A stretch of DNA of 46,950 nucleotides from Ensifer aridi. GTDB taxonomy: Bacteria > Pseudomonadota > Alphaproteobacteria > Rhizobiales > Rhizobiaceae. Shown in pieces: positions 7,575 through 15,954 of the stretch (position 1 is the first letter of the stretch; the number at the start of each line of letters is the position of its first letter). The translations under genes were made by a program, and so were the position numbers. The notes under the pieces were generated by a model. The model ran no database searches. It saw only the letters and a list, made by a program, of their open reading frames with translations, and was not told the DNA's origin. Location of the stretch: contig NZ_LUAV01000041.1 of the NCBI RefSeq assembly GCF_002078505.1, forward strand, positions 1-46,950, given 5' to 3'.

Positions 7575-9034
7575 GCGCAGAGAAAATCCAACTCGGCCGC
7601 ACCGCCCTGCGCGGCGGTCTGGTGACAGGCGGCGCGCAGGCCGTGCGCATGCTGATCCAGTTCATCTCGGTTATCGTCCTTGCCCGCCTGCTGGTGCCGG
7701 AGGATTTCGGCCTCGTCGCCTCTGTCAGTCCGATCGTCGCCTTCGTCGGGCTTTTCCAGAATCTTGGGCTGCAGCAGGCCGTAATCCAGCGCAAGGAAAT
7801 TGCCGAGACGCAGCTCAATCAGGTTTTCTGGATCAGCACGCTCGTCGGGCTCATCTGCACCCTCGTCGTCGTCGCGCTTTCTCCCGCCGCCGCCGTTTTC
7901 TACAACGATCCGCGCATGACGGCGATCACGATTGCTGCGGCCGCCCCCTTGCTGCTCGGAAGCCTCGCGGCACTGCCACTCGCCCTTTTGAACCGGCACC
8001 TGAAGTTCGGCCAATTGGCTTTGAACGATGTCTATGCGGCTGTCGTGGGGCTCCTTGTCACCGCCGCAGCCGCCTATCTCGGCATGGGCTATTGGTCGCT
8101 GGTCATCGGCCCCGCGGCCTCTGCCGCCGTCGCGCTTCTGGCGGCCTGGTGGGCCACACGGTGGATGCCCGGCCGCCCTGATGTCCGGATCGATCGCGAC
8201 ATCATCTCCTTTGGCGCCAATCTCACCGGCTTCAATCTTGTCAATTTCTTCTCGCGCAACCTCGACAATATCCTGATCGGCAAGTTCTCCGGACCGGTCG
8301 AGCTCGGCTATTACGACCGCGCCTATAAGCTCCTGCTTTTCCCGTTGCAGAACATAACCCAACCCCTGTCGCGCGTGATGATTCCGCTGATGAGCCGCAT
8401 CCAGGAGGATAAGGCACGCTTCCGCGACATATACCTGCGGACCAACTGGCTGCTGGCGATGGTCACGATGCCTGGTATCGCGGCGCTGACCTTGGCCGCC
8501 CAGCCGACCGTCAGCATCCTCTTCGGCGAGCAATGGCTGCCGGTCGCACCGATTTTCGCTTGGCTCGGGATCGCGAGCCTGATGCAGCCGGTCTCGAGCA
8601 CAACGGGTTGGCTTTTCATCTGCCAGGGCGATACCAGGACGATGTTTCGCTGGGGCATCTATTCGTCGCTGACGACGGTGCTTTCCTTCTTCGTCGGTCT
8701 GCAATGGGGCGCCGTCGGAGTCGCGGCCGCCTATGCAATCAGCGGCTACGTCCTGCGCCTTCCGGTGCTTGCCTGGCTGCTCGGGCGGCTCGGCCCCGTC
8801 TCGTCGGTCGATTTCATGCTCGTCCAGGGCCTCTTTCTTCTGTCGGCCCTGGCGGCCTGGGTCAGCTATCGCCTGCTTCCGGACACGCTGACCGGGAACT
8901 CGCCCTTCATCGCCCTCGCTTCGGCGATCTGCCTCAACTACGGACTTGCTTTGCTGCTCGCGCTGCTGTTACGCCAGCCGCGCCAGGTCTTGCTCGAGGT
9001 CCTGTCGAAGGGAATGGGAGCGATCCGCCGCTGA
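7571..9034 (+). CDS. Wzx/PST-family oligosaccharide flippase
   Basis: The 487-aa integral membrane protein has about 12-14 hydrophobic segments, as in PST/MOP-superfamily flippases that move lipid-linked oligosaccharide across the inner membrane. It begins SAEKIQLGRTALRGGLVTGG and contains ILARLLVPEDFGLVA, NIFFSRNLDNILIGKFSG-like text and ELGYYDRAYKLLLFPLQNI, all typical of the LPS/exopolysaccharide translocase group. The start is TTG at 7571, which overlaps the upstream TGA (TTGA), with GAGG about 9 bases ahead. The long upstream reading of this frame overlaps the glycosyltransferase gene and is rejected. Its last 66 bp overlap the end of the convergent pyruvyltransferase gene. Confidence 0.92.
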   Translation: MSAEKIQLGRTALRGGLVTGGAQAVRMLIQFISVIVLARLLVPEDFGLVASVSPIVAFVGLFQNLGLQQAVIQRKEIAETQLNQVFWISTLVGLICTLVVVALSPAAAVFYNDPRMTAITIAAAAPLLLGSLAALPLALLNRHLKFGQLALNDVYAAVVGLLVTAAAAYLGMGYWSLVIGPAASAAVALLAAWWATRWMPGRPDVRIDRDIISFGANLTGFNLVNFFSRNLDNILIGKFSGPVELGYYDRAYKLLLFPLQNITQPLSRVMIPLMSRIQEDKARFRDIYLRTNWLLAMVTMPGIAALTLAAQPTVSILFGEQWLPVAPIFAWLGIASLMQPVSSTTGWLFICQGDTRTMFRWGIYSSLTTVLSFFVGLQWGAVGVAAAYAISGYVLRLPVLAWLLGRLGPVSSVDFMLVQGLFLLSALAAWVSYRLLPDTLTGNSPFIALASAICLNYGLALLLALLLRQPRQVLLEVLSKGMGAIRR

Positions 9035-10315
9035 GCTTGGCAGCAGGGGGCGGATGAGATCCGCCGCCGACATCGCCGAGGCGTGTTCTTCGAGCACGGC
9101 CTTGAGGCTCACGGCACGATAGTGGTCGAGATCGCCAACGAAACGGTCGAGCTTGCCAAGCGCCTCGTCGGGTGTGACCGTGTCGATATCGAGCAGGACA
9201 TCGTCGACGCCGATGCGCTTGGCGACTTCCTTCGTCTTGAATTCGTAGGCGATCGGCAGCACGGGCGTGCCCACGCAGAGTGACATGATCATCATGTGCA
9301 TCCGCGTCGACACGACAAAATCGAAATCCTTGACGACCGCCATCAACTGTTCCGGCGTGTGGAATGATGCGTCGACGCTCACGTGGCTTGCGATTTCGGG
9401 CTCCAGGCCGGAGACGATCGCATTCGCCGTTTTCGAGTCGTCATGCGCATATTCCGGCACGCCCTGGCAGGTGGAAATGAAGGTGATCTTCTTGCCGTAG
9501 TCGCGCACGAGCTTCGTCGATATGGCGCGCACCGAGTCGATGTAGCGGTCCATGCCTCCCTGGCCGCCCTGGACGTAGTGCCAGTGCCGCACGGAAATGC
9601 CGACGCGGCCGGTCGGCGCCGGCGGGCGGCCGATCGTCAGCAGCGCCTTGATCCGCTCCACGTCAGCAAGCGCAAAGACCGAATCCGCAACGACGTGGCA
9701 CTTTGAGGGATCGTCGACGAGATCGAGAATATGGTCGCGCGAACGAACGTCGCGCAAGAGGATCAGCGGGCTGCGGGCAAAGACAGGCGGCAAGTTCCGG
9801 CGGTTGTACGGCTTTGCGAAGGGTCCGAGCGACTGCGTGAAGAAGATCGTCTTCTTGCCCAGCATCTCCGCAAGCTTGAACTGGTTGATGCGCCGCTCCA
9901 GGGAATAGTTTTCGACGAGATAAGTGCCGCCGGTGGTGATCACCATATCCGCGTCCTTGTACATCGCAAGGCTTTTGCGGTCCTCGTCGGTGAAGAAGCG
10001 CCTGTCGAGATAGTTGCCGCTGCCGAGATGACGCAAAGCCTGAAACACGGCCTGATTGTACACCTGCTTCAGCGCATTCTTAACGGTGTTGTCGTCGTAT
10101 TTGTACTTGAAGATCGATTCCGACGGGAGCTTTCGCAGCTCGATGTCGGGATATTGCTCTTTCGGATAGAGCCGCGCGGCGACCTCCGGCTGGCTGTCGA
10201 ATACCAGGAATTCCAGCTTGTCCTTGAACACCGATTTCAAGATGTGCCGGATCGCGAGCAGAATTGCCGCATCGCCGGTGTTCAAGCAGACGGTATTTTC
10301 GACCACAACTTTCAT
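8969..10315 (-). CDS. polysaccharide pyruvyltransferase family protein
   Basis: The 448-aa protein resembles the ExoV/CsaB-type family that adds ketal-linked pyruvate from phosphoenolpyruvate to polysaccharide sugars. It starts MKVVVENTVCLNTGDAAIL, has the TGGTYLVENYSLERR segment and FFTQSLGPF in the first half, and in the second VVSTRMHMMIMSLCVGTPVLPIAYEFKT, the typical His-containing motif. The start at 10315 is preceded by GGGGACGAC; the upstream in-frame ATG at 10480 is unsupported. It is transcribed toward the flippase and the coding ends overlap by 66 bp. Acceptor sugar unknown. Confidence 0.9.
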   Translation of the reverse strand: MKVVVENTVCLNTGDAAILLAIRHILKSVFKDKLEFLVFDSQPEVAARLYPKEQYPDIELRKLPSESIFKYKYDDNTVKNALKQVYNQAVFQALRHLGSGNYLDRRFFTDEDRKSLAMYKDADMVITTGGTYLVENYSLERRINQFKLAEMLGKKTIFFTQSLGPFAKPYNRRNLPPVFARSPLILLRDVRSRDHILDLVDDPSKCHVVADSVFALADVERIKALLTIGRPPAPTGRVGISVRHWHYVQGGQGGMDRYIDSVRAISTKLVRDYGKKITFISTCQGVPEYAHDDSKTANAIVSGLEPEIASHVSVDASFHTPEQLMAVVKDFDFVVSTRMHMMIMSLCVGTPVLPIAYEFKTKEVAKRIGVDDVLLDIDTVTPDEALGKLDRFVGDLDHYRAVSLKAVLEEHASAMSAADLIRPLLPSSAADRSHSLRQDLEQDLARLA

Positions 10316-10880
10316 GTTTCGTCGTCCCCGCGTGAAAGTCATTAACACATGGAAGGAATGCCGCCCGGCTTGCCTCTCTCTGAGGTCCGTTCGCGTCCAA
10401 TGGGCAACCTGCAACAGGGTTCTGTCGCGAAGTTTTGGTGAATTCATGGCCGATGGATCGATTTTGCCGCAACGCAGCATCAGGGCTATCGCTGCTTCGT
10501 GCCAAGCGGCCGTCCGTTCGGACGAAACAGCTCTTAATCCTTCACCCCTTGGAGCGCAGCGATCAGTTCCGAGGTGACGCGGGACGGCGGCTTGTTCGGG
10601 GGGGAGTGATCAGCAACGTCTTGAACTCGATCCGAGGATCGAAAGGTTTCACGACCAAGCCATTGCCGTCGTAGATACCAGTCGTTTTCGCTTCAGCCTC
10701 AACCGTGCGCGCCCAAGCCGTCGGCTGAGGGGCATTTGCTTCGTTCGTCCGGATTTGGGGGAAGGGAGACGTTTTAGGACACGTTTCGTCGCTCGGCGGT
10801 GAAATCTGCGCGATTTGTGATGTTACTGTTCCGGCCATCGCTGATGGGTGCATGTCACGGCATAAGACGCAGGGAGGCAC
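10316..10880. other. intergenic region between divergent pyruvyltransferase and LuxR-type genes
   Basis: This 565-bp region must hold the promoters of both divergent neighbours. Besides the LysR-like relic, I see no gene with a ribosome site. No clear operator palindrome was found. Confidence 0.4.
10534..10715 (-). pseudogene. relic of a LysR-type regulator C-terminus, frameshifted in a C run
   Basis: On the minus strand, codons from about 10715 read YDGNGLVVKPFDPRIEFKTL, which looks like the late effector-domain strand of LysR-type regulators. The frame is then lost at a run of seven C (10608-10614 on the plus strand as G). Adding one base gives PPSRVTSELIAALQGVKD and a stop at 10534-10536, a natural LysR ending. 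The upstream part of a LysR gene is not seen. I infer a decayed regulator fragment; a sequencing error in the homopolymer could explain the shift but not the missing N-terminal part. Family assignment is tentative. Confidence 0.4.
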
Positions 10881-11510
10881 ATGTCGCAGGAGGGTGGAGG
10901 CCGGGTTTTGGTCGCGGAGCGCAACCCCTTGGTGATCGCAGCTCTCCGCGGACTTTTTTCCGAAAATGCCAGGTTTTCCATCGTCGATACGGCGCGGACC
11001 TCTGCCGAACTCTGCGAGAAGCTTGCCTCCGTCGAGACGGACTGCGTGCTGCTCAGCTGGCAGCTCGACGATGCCGAGGCACCCGAGGTACTCGCCGACC
11101 TCGGCAGGTTCGGGCTCGAGCCTCGGGTCGTTCTCTTTGCCGACACCGACATTCCTTCGGTCGTCAACGAGGCGATCCGGTTCGGTGTCAACGGTCTCTG
11201 CTATCAGTTCGAAGATCCTGAAATCCTGTTCGCGACGCTTACCGCCGTGATGAAGGGCCGGATCTGCATTCCCTACACAGTACTCTCGAAAGTCTCGAAC
11301 ACGCCGTTCCAACAGCTCACCTCTCGTGAAAGCGAGCTGCTCGGCATGCTGGCCAATGGTTGGACCAACATTCAAATCGCCGCCAGAACAGGCATTTCCG
11401 AGAATACCGTGAAATACCACCTCAAAAATCTGTACGACAAGCTCGAGGTGCGCAACCGCGCCATGGCGGTCGCCCTTTACACCAAGGAGCGGCGGCGCAA
11501 CCCGGATTGA
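10881..11510 (+). CDS. LuxR/NarL-type regulator with a degenerate, phosphorylation-less receiver
   Basis: The 209-aa protein has a receiver-like N-terminal domain (about 8-125) and a LuxR helix-turn-helix (about 148-205; LTSRESELLGMLANG and GISENTVKYHLKNLYDKLEV). The receiver aligns with NarL proteins, but the acidic pair is A-E-R (12-14), the phosphoacceptor position is Ser59 in CVLLSWQLD, and the late Lys is replaced by Gln in LCYQFED. Ordinary phosphorylation is therefore unlikely. A GGGAGGCAC ribosome site precedes the ATG. It sits 177 bp upstream of the serine-cycle operon in the same direction and is the obvious candidate for its control. The signal is unknown. Confidence 0.85.
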   Translation: MSQEGGGRVLVAERNPLVIAALRGLFSENARFSIVDTARTSAELCEKLASVETDCVLLSWQLDDAEAPEVLADLGRFGLEPRVVLFADTDIPSVVNEAIRFGVNGLCYQFEDPEILFATLTAVMKGRICIPYTVLSKVSNTPFQQLTSRESELLGMLANGWTNIQIAARTGISENTVKYHLKNLYDKLEVRNRAMAVALYTKERRRNPD

Positions 11511-11687
11511 CTACCTGCGGGTAGTCTTTTCCTACCCATTCTTCCCAAGCGACCACCCATCAGGGCCACTCCTGCGCTGCCCGTCGGGCATTCTTTTCTG
11601 CCTGAGCGAGTGTTGTGCGGAGATCACCCGAAAGGCAGCTTTGGACCCGAGGAAACGCTGTCCGCGGACGCAGCCATTGGAGGAACG

Positions 11688-12878
11688 ATGTCAGGCTACA
11701 ATCATCTCTTCATTCCGGGCCCCACCAACATTCCCGAACAGGTTCGCCAGGCGATGAACCTGCCAATGGAAGACATGCGCTCCCCGCGGTTTCCGGAGCT
11801 GACATTGCCGCTCTTTGCCGACGTGAGGAAGGTCTTCAAGAACCAGAACGGCCGCGTATTCATCTATCCCTCGTCCGGCACCGGCGCGTGGGAAGCGGCG
11901 ATGACCAATGTACTCTCCCCCGGCGATCGCGTGCTGATGAGCCGCTTCGGCCAGTTCTCGCATCTCTGGGTCGACATGGCCGAACGCCTCGGGTTTGAGG
12001 TCGATTGCCTCGATATGGAATGGGGCACGGGCGTACCGGTCGAGCTCTACGCCGAGCGTCTCGCCGCCGACAAGGCGCACGAGATCCAAGCAGTGTTCGT
12101 GACGCACAATGAAACCGCGACGGGCGTCACTTCGGACGTTGCTGCGGTGCGCGCGGCGCTCGACGCCTGCGGCCATCCGGCGCTGCTCTTCGTCGATGGC
12201 GTCTCCTCGATCGGATCGATCGATTTCCGCCAGGACGAATGGCGCGTCGATTGCGCCGTATCCGGTTCGCAGAAGGGCTTCATGCTGCCCGCTGGCCTCG
12301 GCTTCCTCTCGGTCAGCGAGAGGGCGCTCGAAGCCGCCAAGACCGCGCGCCACATGCGCTGCTACTTCTCCTTCGACGATATGATCAAGGCCAACGACAC
12401 GGGCTATTTCCCCTACACCCCGCCGACGCAGTTGCTGCGGGGCCTCCGTGCAGCGCTGGATTTGATGTTCGAGGAAGGCCTCGAGAACATCTTCGCCCGC
12501 CACCACCACCTTGCCAACGGCGTCCGCGCCGCCGTCTCCGCCTGGGGCCTCAAGCTTTGCGCGACCGAGCCGAAATGGCATTCGGACACCGTCTCGGCGA
12601 TCCGTCTGCCCGAAGGCGTCGACGGCGCCGAGGTCATCCGCCACGCCTACCGCACCTACAATACCTCGCTCGGCAGCGGCCTCTCCAAAGTTGCCGGCAA
12701 GGTGTTCCGCATCGGCCATCTCGGCTCGCTCAATGAAGTGATGGTGCTCGGTGCACTCGGTGCCGCCGAGCTCACGCTGCTCGATTGCGGCGTGAAGATC
12801 GAGCCGGGCTCGGGCGTGGGCTCGGCGATCAAGCAGTTCCGCTCCGCCGCCACGGCGTCAACCGCCAAGGCAGCCTGA
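11688..12878 (+). CDS. sgaA: serine--glyoxylate aminotransferase
   Basis: The 396-aa PLP enzyme converts serine and glyoxylate to hydroxypyruvate and glycine. It begins MSGYNHLFIPGPTNIPEQV, the signature start of the SGAT/AGAT class V aminotransferases. The PLP Lys is K196 in SGSQKGFMLPAGLGFL, and the cofactor Asp is D170 in LLFVDGVSSIGS. The start at 11688 has GGAGGAACG directly upstream, and the longer frame to 11610 is dropped. It heads a same-strand run with malyl-CoA lyase, malate-CoA ligase and hydroxypyruvate reductase, the set of the methylotroph serine cycle, which makes the assignment stronger than homology alone. Confidence 0.93.
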   Translation: MSGYNHLFIPGPTNIPEQVRQAMNLPMEDMRSPRFPELTLPLFADVRKVFKNQNGRVFIYPSSGTGAWEAAMTNVLSPGDRVLMSRFGQFSHLWVDMAERLGFEVDCLDMEWGTGVPVELYAERLAADKAHEIQAVFVTHNETATGVTSDVAAVRAALDACGHPALLFVDGVSSIGSIDFRQDEWRVDCAVSGSQKGFMLPAGLGFLSVSERALEAAKTARHMRCYFSFDDMIKANDTGYFPYTPPTQLLRGLRAALDLMFEEGLENIFARHHHLANGVRAAVSAWGLKLCATEPKWHSDTVSAIRLPEGVDGAEVIRHAYRTYNTSLGSGLSKVAGKVFRIGHLGSLNEVMVLGALGAAELTLLDCGVKIEPGSGVGSAIKQFRSAATASTAKAA

Positions 12879-12897
12879 AAACGAAGGAGAGGAATCT

Positions 12898-13842
12898 ATG
12901 AGCCATACGATAAACCATCTCCGCCGGCTGCGCCTGCAGCGCAGCGAACTCGCCGTCCCGGGCTCTAACCCCGAGATGATCGAGAAGGCCGCCAATTCCG
13001 ACGCCGACTACATCTTCCTCGATATCGAGGACGCCGTTGCCCCGCCGGACAAGGAACGCGCCCGCGCAAATATCGTCGCCGCGCTGAACCAGATCGACTG
13101 GCGCGGCAGGGGCAAGACGATCTCGGTTCGCATCAACGGGCTCGACACCCACTACATGTATCGCGACATCGTCGACCTCATGGAGCAGGCGGGCGATCGC
13201 ATCGATACGCTGCTCGTGCCGAAGGTAGGCGTGCCGGCCGACCTCTACATGGTCGAGGCGATGGTCAATCAGATCGAGATCGCCAAGGGCTACAAGACGC
13301 GCGTCGGTCTCGAGGCGCTGATCGAGACGGCGCTCGGCATGGCCAATGTCGAAGCCATCGCCTCCTTCGGCGGACGGCTTGAAGCGCTGCATTTCGGCGT
13401 TGCCGACTACGCCGCGAGCCTCAAGGCCCGCACCGTCAATATCGGCGGCCTCAACCCCGACTATCCGGGCGACCAGTGGCATTTCGGCCTGTCGCGGATG
13501 ACGGTCGCCTGCCGCGCCTACGGTCTGCGCGCCATCGATGGCCCCTTCGGCGATTTCTCCGATCCCGAGGGCTACAAGGCGGCTGCACGCCGTGCTGCGG
13601 CCCTCGGCATCGAAGGCAAGTGGGCGATCCATCCGAGCCAGATTGCGCTCGCCAACGAGATCTTCTCTCCGCCGGAGAAAGAGATCGACCGCGCCCGTCG
13701 CATCATCGATGCGCTGAAGCTCGCCGAGAGCCAGGGCAAGGGTGCGGCCTCGCTTGACGGCAAGATGATCGACGCCGCCTCGGAACGCATGGCGCGCAAC
13801 GTGCTCGCCACCCATGAAGCAATCACCGCCGGCCGCCGCTGA
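12898..13842 (+). CDS. mcl: L-malyl-CoA/beta-methylmalyl-CoA lyase (HpcH/HpaI, CitE-like)
   Basis: The 314-aa protein cleaves malyl-CoA to acetyl-CoA and glyoxylate, or runs the reverse condensation. It starts INHLRRLRLQRSELAVPGSN and has the Mg-binding YIFLDIEDAVAPPDK (Glu44/Asp45), ISVRINGLDTHYMYRD, GLEALIET and ALHFGVADYAASLKAR, all typical of the malyl-CoA lyase branch. It lies 19 bp after sgaA with an AAGGAGAGGAAT ribosome site, and 14 bp before mtkA. CitE-type citryl-CoA or citramalyl-CoA lyase is the alternative, but adjacency to a malate-CoA ligase favours malyl-CoA. Confidence 0.92.
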   Translation: MSHTINHLRRLRLQRSELAVPGSNPEMIEKAANSDADYIFLDIEDAVAPPDKERARANIVAALNQIDWRGRGKTISVRINGLDTHYMYRDIVDLMEQAGDRIDTLLVPKVGVPADLYMVEAMVNQIEIAKGYKTRVGLEALIETALGMANVEAIASFGGRLEALHFGVADYAASLKARTVNIGGLNPDYPGDQWHFGLSRMTVACRAYGLRAIDGPFGDFSDPEGYKAAARRAAALGIEGKWAIHPSQIALANEIFSPPEKEIDRARRIIDALKLAESQGKGAASLDGKMIDAASERMARNVLATHEAITAGRR

Positions 13843-13856
13843 AGGGGAGAACCACC

Positions 13857-15041
13857 ATGGACATTCACGAATATCAGGCCAAGGAACTTCTCTCCCGGTA
13901 TGAGATCGATATCCCGCGCGGCGGCCTCGCCTATAGTCCCGAGCAGGCGGCCTATCGTGCCCGGGAGATCGGCGGCGACCGATGGGTGGTCAAGGCGCAG
14001 ATCCATTCCGGCGCACGCGGCAAGGCGGGCGGCATCAAGCTCTGCTCGTCCGACCACGAGATCGTCGAGGCCGCCGACTCCATGCTCGGCCGCACGCTCG
14101 TCACGCACCAGACCGGGCCGCAGGGCAAACTGGTCAGCCGCCTCTATATCGAAGAGGCGATGGATATCGCACGCGAAATCTATCTCGGCTTCGTGCTCGA
14201 CCGCAAATCCGAGCGCATCATGATCGTCGCCTCATCTTCGGGTGGCATGGAGATCGAGGAGATCGCCGAGGCGGAGCCCGATTCCATCATCCGCGCGACC
14301 GTCGATCCGGGCGTCGGCATGCAGGACTTCCAGGCGCGAGAGATCGCATTCGGGCTCGGCATCGACAATGCCCTGATCGGCCGCGCCACGCAGACGCTGC
14401 TCGGCTGCTACCGCGCCTTCGTCGACTATGACGCCTCGATGCTGGAGATCAATCCGCTGGTCGTGACCCGCCGGGGTGACCTCGTGGCGCTCGACGCCAA
14501 AATGAGCTTCGACGAGAACGCACTCTTTCGTCGCCCGCATATCTCCGAGATGCGTGACAAGAGCCAGGAGGATCCGCGCGAGACCTACGCGTCCGACCGT
14601 GGGCTCTCCTATGTCGGCCTCGACGGTAACATCGGCTGCATCATCAACGGTGCCGGCCTCGCCATGGCGACCATGGACATGATCAAGATCGCCGGCGGCG
14701 AGCCCGCGAACTTTCTCGACATCGGCGGCGGCGCCTCGCCCGATCGCGTGGCGAAATCCTTCCGCGCCGTGCTGCACGACAGACAAGTCGAGACGATCCT
14801 CGTCAACATCTTCGCTGGCATCAACCGCTGCGACTGGGTGGCGGAAGGCGTGATCAAGGCGTTGCGCGAAGTCGGCGTGCCGGTTCCGCTCGTCGTCCGC
14901 CTCTCCGGCACCAACATGGAAGAGGGCCGGCGCATCCTCGCCGAATCCGGCGAAAACATCATCGTCGCGGAAACGCTGGCCGAAGCTGCCGACAAGGCAG
15001 TCGCCGCATGGCGGTCGTTCACCGCCGGCAAGGCTGCTTGA
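13857..15041 (+). CDS. mtkA: malate--CoA ligase (malate thiokinase), beta subunit
   Basis: The 394-aa protein is a succinyl-CoA synthetase beta-type ATP-grasp subunit: MDIHEYQAKELLSRY at the start, WVVKAQIHSGARGKAGGIK for nucleotide binding, then LEINPLVVTRRGDLVALDAK and a CoA-ligase domain with NFLDIGGGASPD. With its partner it makes malyl-CoA from malate, CoA and ATP. On sequence alone it could be taken for SucC. Its position between malyl-CoA lyase and hydroxypyruvate reductase, away from TCA genes, argues for malate as substrate. A GGGGAGAACC ribosome site precedes the start. Confidence 0.88.
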   Translation: MDIHEYQAKELLSRYEIDIPRGGLAYSPEQAAYRAREIGGDRWVVKAQIHSGARGKAGGIKLCSSDHEIVEAADSMLGRTLVTHQTGPQGKLVSRLYIEEAMDIAREIYLGFVLDRKSERIMIVASSSGGMEIEEIAEAEPDSIIRATVDPGVGMQDFQAREIAFGLGIDNALIGRATQTLLGCYRAFVDYDASMLEINPLVVTRRGDLVALDAKMSFDENALFRRPHISEMRDKSQEDPRETYASDRGLSYVGLDGNIGCIINGAGLAMATMDMIKIAGGEPANFLDIGGGASPDRVAKSFRAVLHDRQVETILVNIFAGINRCDWVAEGVIKALREVGVPVPLVVRLSGTNMEEGRRILAESGENIIVAETLAEAADKAVAAWRSFTAGKAA

Positions 15042-15054
15042 GGAGGCCTAAGAC

Positions 15055-15954
15055 ATGTCCATTCTGCTCGACAAGAACACCCGCGTCATCGTCCAGGGCT
15101 TCACCGGCAAGATCGGCAGCTTCCACGCCGAGGACATGAAGCGCTACGGCACAAACGTGGTTGGCGGCGTCACCCCCGGCAAGGGCGGCCAGACCCATCT
15201 CGGCATGCCGGTCTTCAACACGGTGAAAGGCGCCGTGCAGGAAACCGGCGCCGATGCCTCTATCATCTTCGTGCCGCCGCCCTTTGCGGCCGACTCGATC
15301 ATGGAGGCGGCGGATGCCGGCATCCGGCTCTGCGTCTGCATCACCGACGGCATCCCCTCCCAGGATATGATCAGGGTCAAGCGATACATGCGGCGCTACC
15401 GCTTCGAGGACCGCATGACCCTGATCGGCCCGAACTGCGCGGGGATGATCACGCCCGCAGAGGCGATGATGGGCATCATGCCGGGGTCGATCTATCTCCC
15501 CGGCCGCATCGGCATTGTCGGCCGGTCCGGCACGCTCGGCTATGAGGCGGCGAGCCAGATGAAGGCGCTTGGCATCGGCGTGTCGACCTCGGTCGGTATC
15601 GGCGGCGACCCGGTCAACGGCTCGTCGTTCAAGGACATGCTGGAGCTGTTCGAGCAAGATCCGGACACGGACGCGGTGCTGATGATCGGCGAGATCGGCG
15701 GCCCGCAGGAGGCGGAGGCCGCTCTCTGGGCGCGCGACAACATGAAGAAGCCGCTGATCGCCTATATCGCCGGCCTTTCTGCGCCGAAGGGGCGACGCAT
15801 GGGGCATGCCGGCGCAATCATCTCCGCCTTCGGGGAATCGGCGCAGGAAAAGGTCGAGATCCTAAAGAGCGCCGGGGTCACCATCGTGCCGACTCCCTCG
15901 TCCTTCGGCGAGACGGTGGCGGAAGTGCTATCGGCCATGACCAAGGCGGCCTGA
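15055..15954 (+). CDS. mtkB: malate--CoA ligase (malate thiokinase), alpha subunit
   Basis: The 299-aa protein has the succinyl-CoA synthetase alpha layout: an N-terminal CoA-binding Rossmann domain (MSILLDKNTRVIVQGFTGKI) and a ligase domain with VGRSGTLGYEAASQMKALGI. The phosphohistidine is in RRMGHAGAII near residue 245. It pairs with mtkA, 13 bp upstream, to form a heteromeric ligase. The stop is followed directly by the ATG of the hydroxypyruvate reductase gene (TGA-ATG), so translation is likely coupled. SucD is the alternative name by similarity. Confidence 0.88.
   Translation: MSILLDKNTRVIVQGFTGKIGSFHAEDMKRYGTNVVGGVTPGKGGQTHLGMPVFNTVKGAVQETGADASIIFVPPPFAADSIMEAADAGIRLCVCITDGIPSQDMIRVKRYMRRYRFEDRMTLIGPNCAGMITPAEAMMGIMPGSIYLPGRIGIVGRSGTLGYEAASQMKALGIGVSTSVGIGGDPVNGSSFKDMLELFEQDPDTDAVLMIGEIGGPQEAEAALWARDNMKKPLIAYIAGLSAPKGRRMGHAGAIISAFGESAQEKVEILKSAGVTIVPTPSSFGETVAEVLSAMTKAA

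Noticed and set aside
7337..8704. A 455-codon minus-strand frame opposite the flippase gene
   Set aside because: It is antisense to a well-supported membrane protein and has no recognisable domain.
13857..15954. Naming the ligase pair sucCD
   Set aside because: There is no TCA-cycle neighbour, and the gene order with mcl, sgaA and hprA fits malate-CoA ligase.
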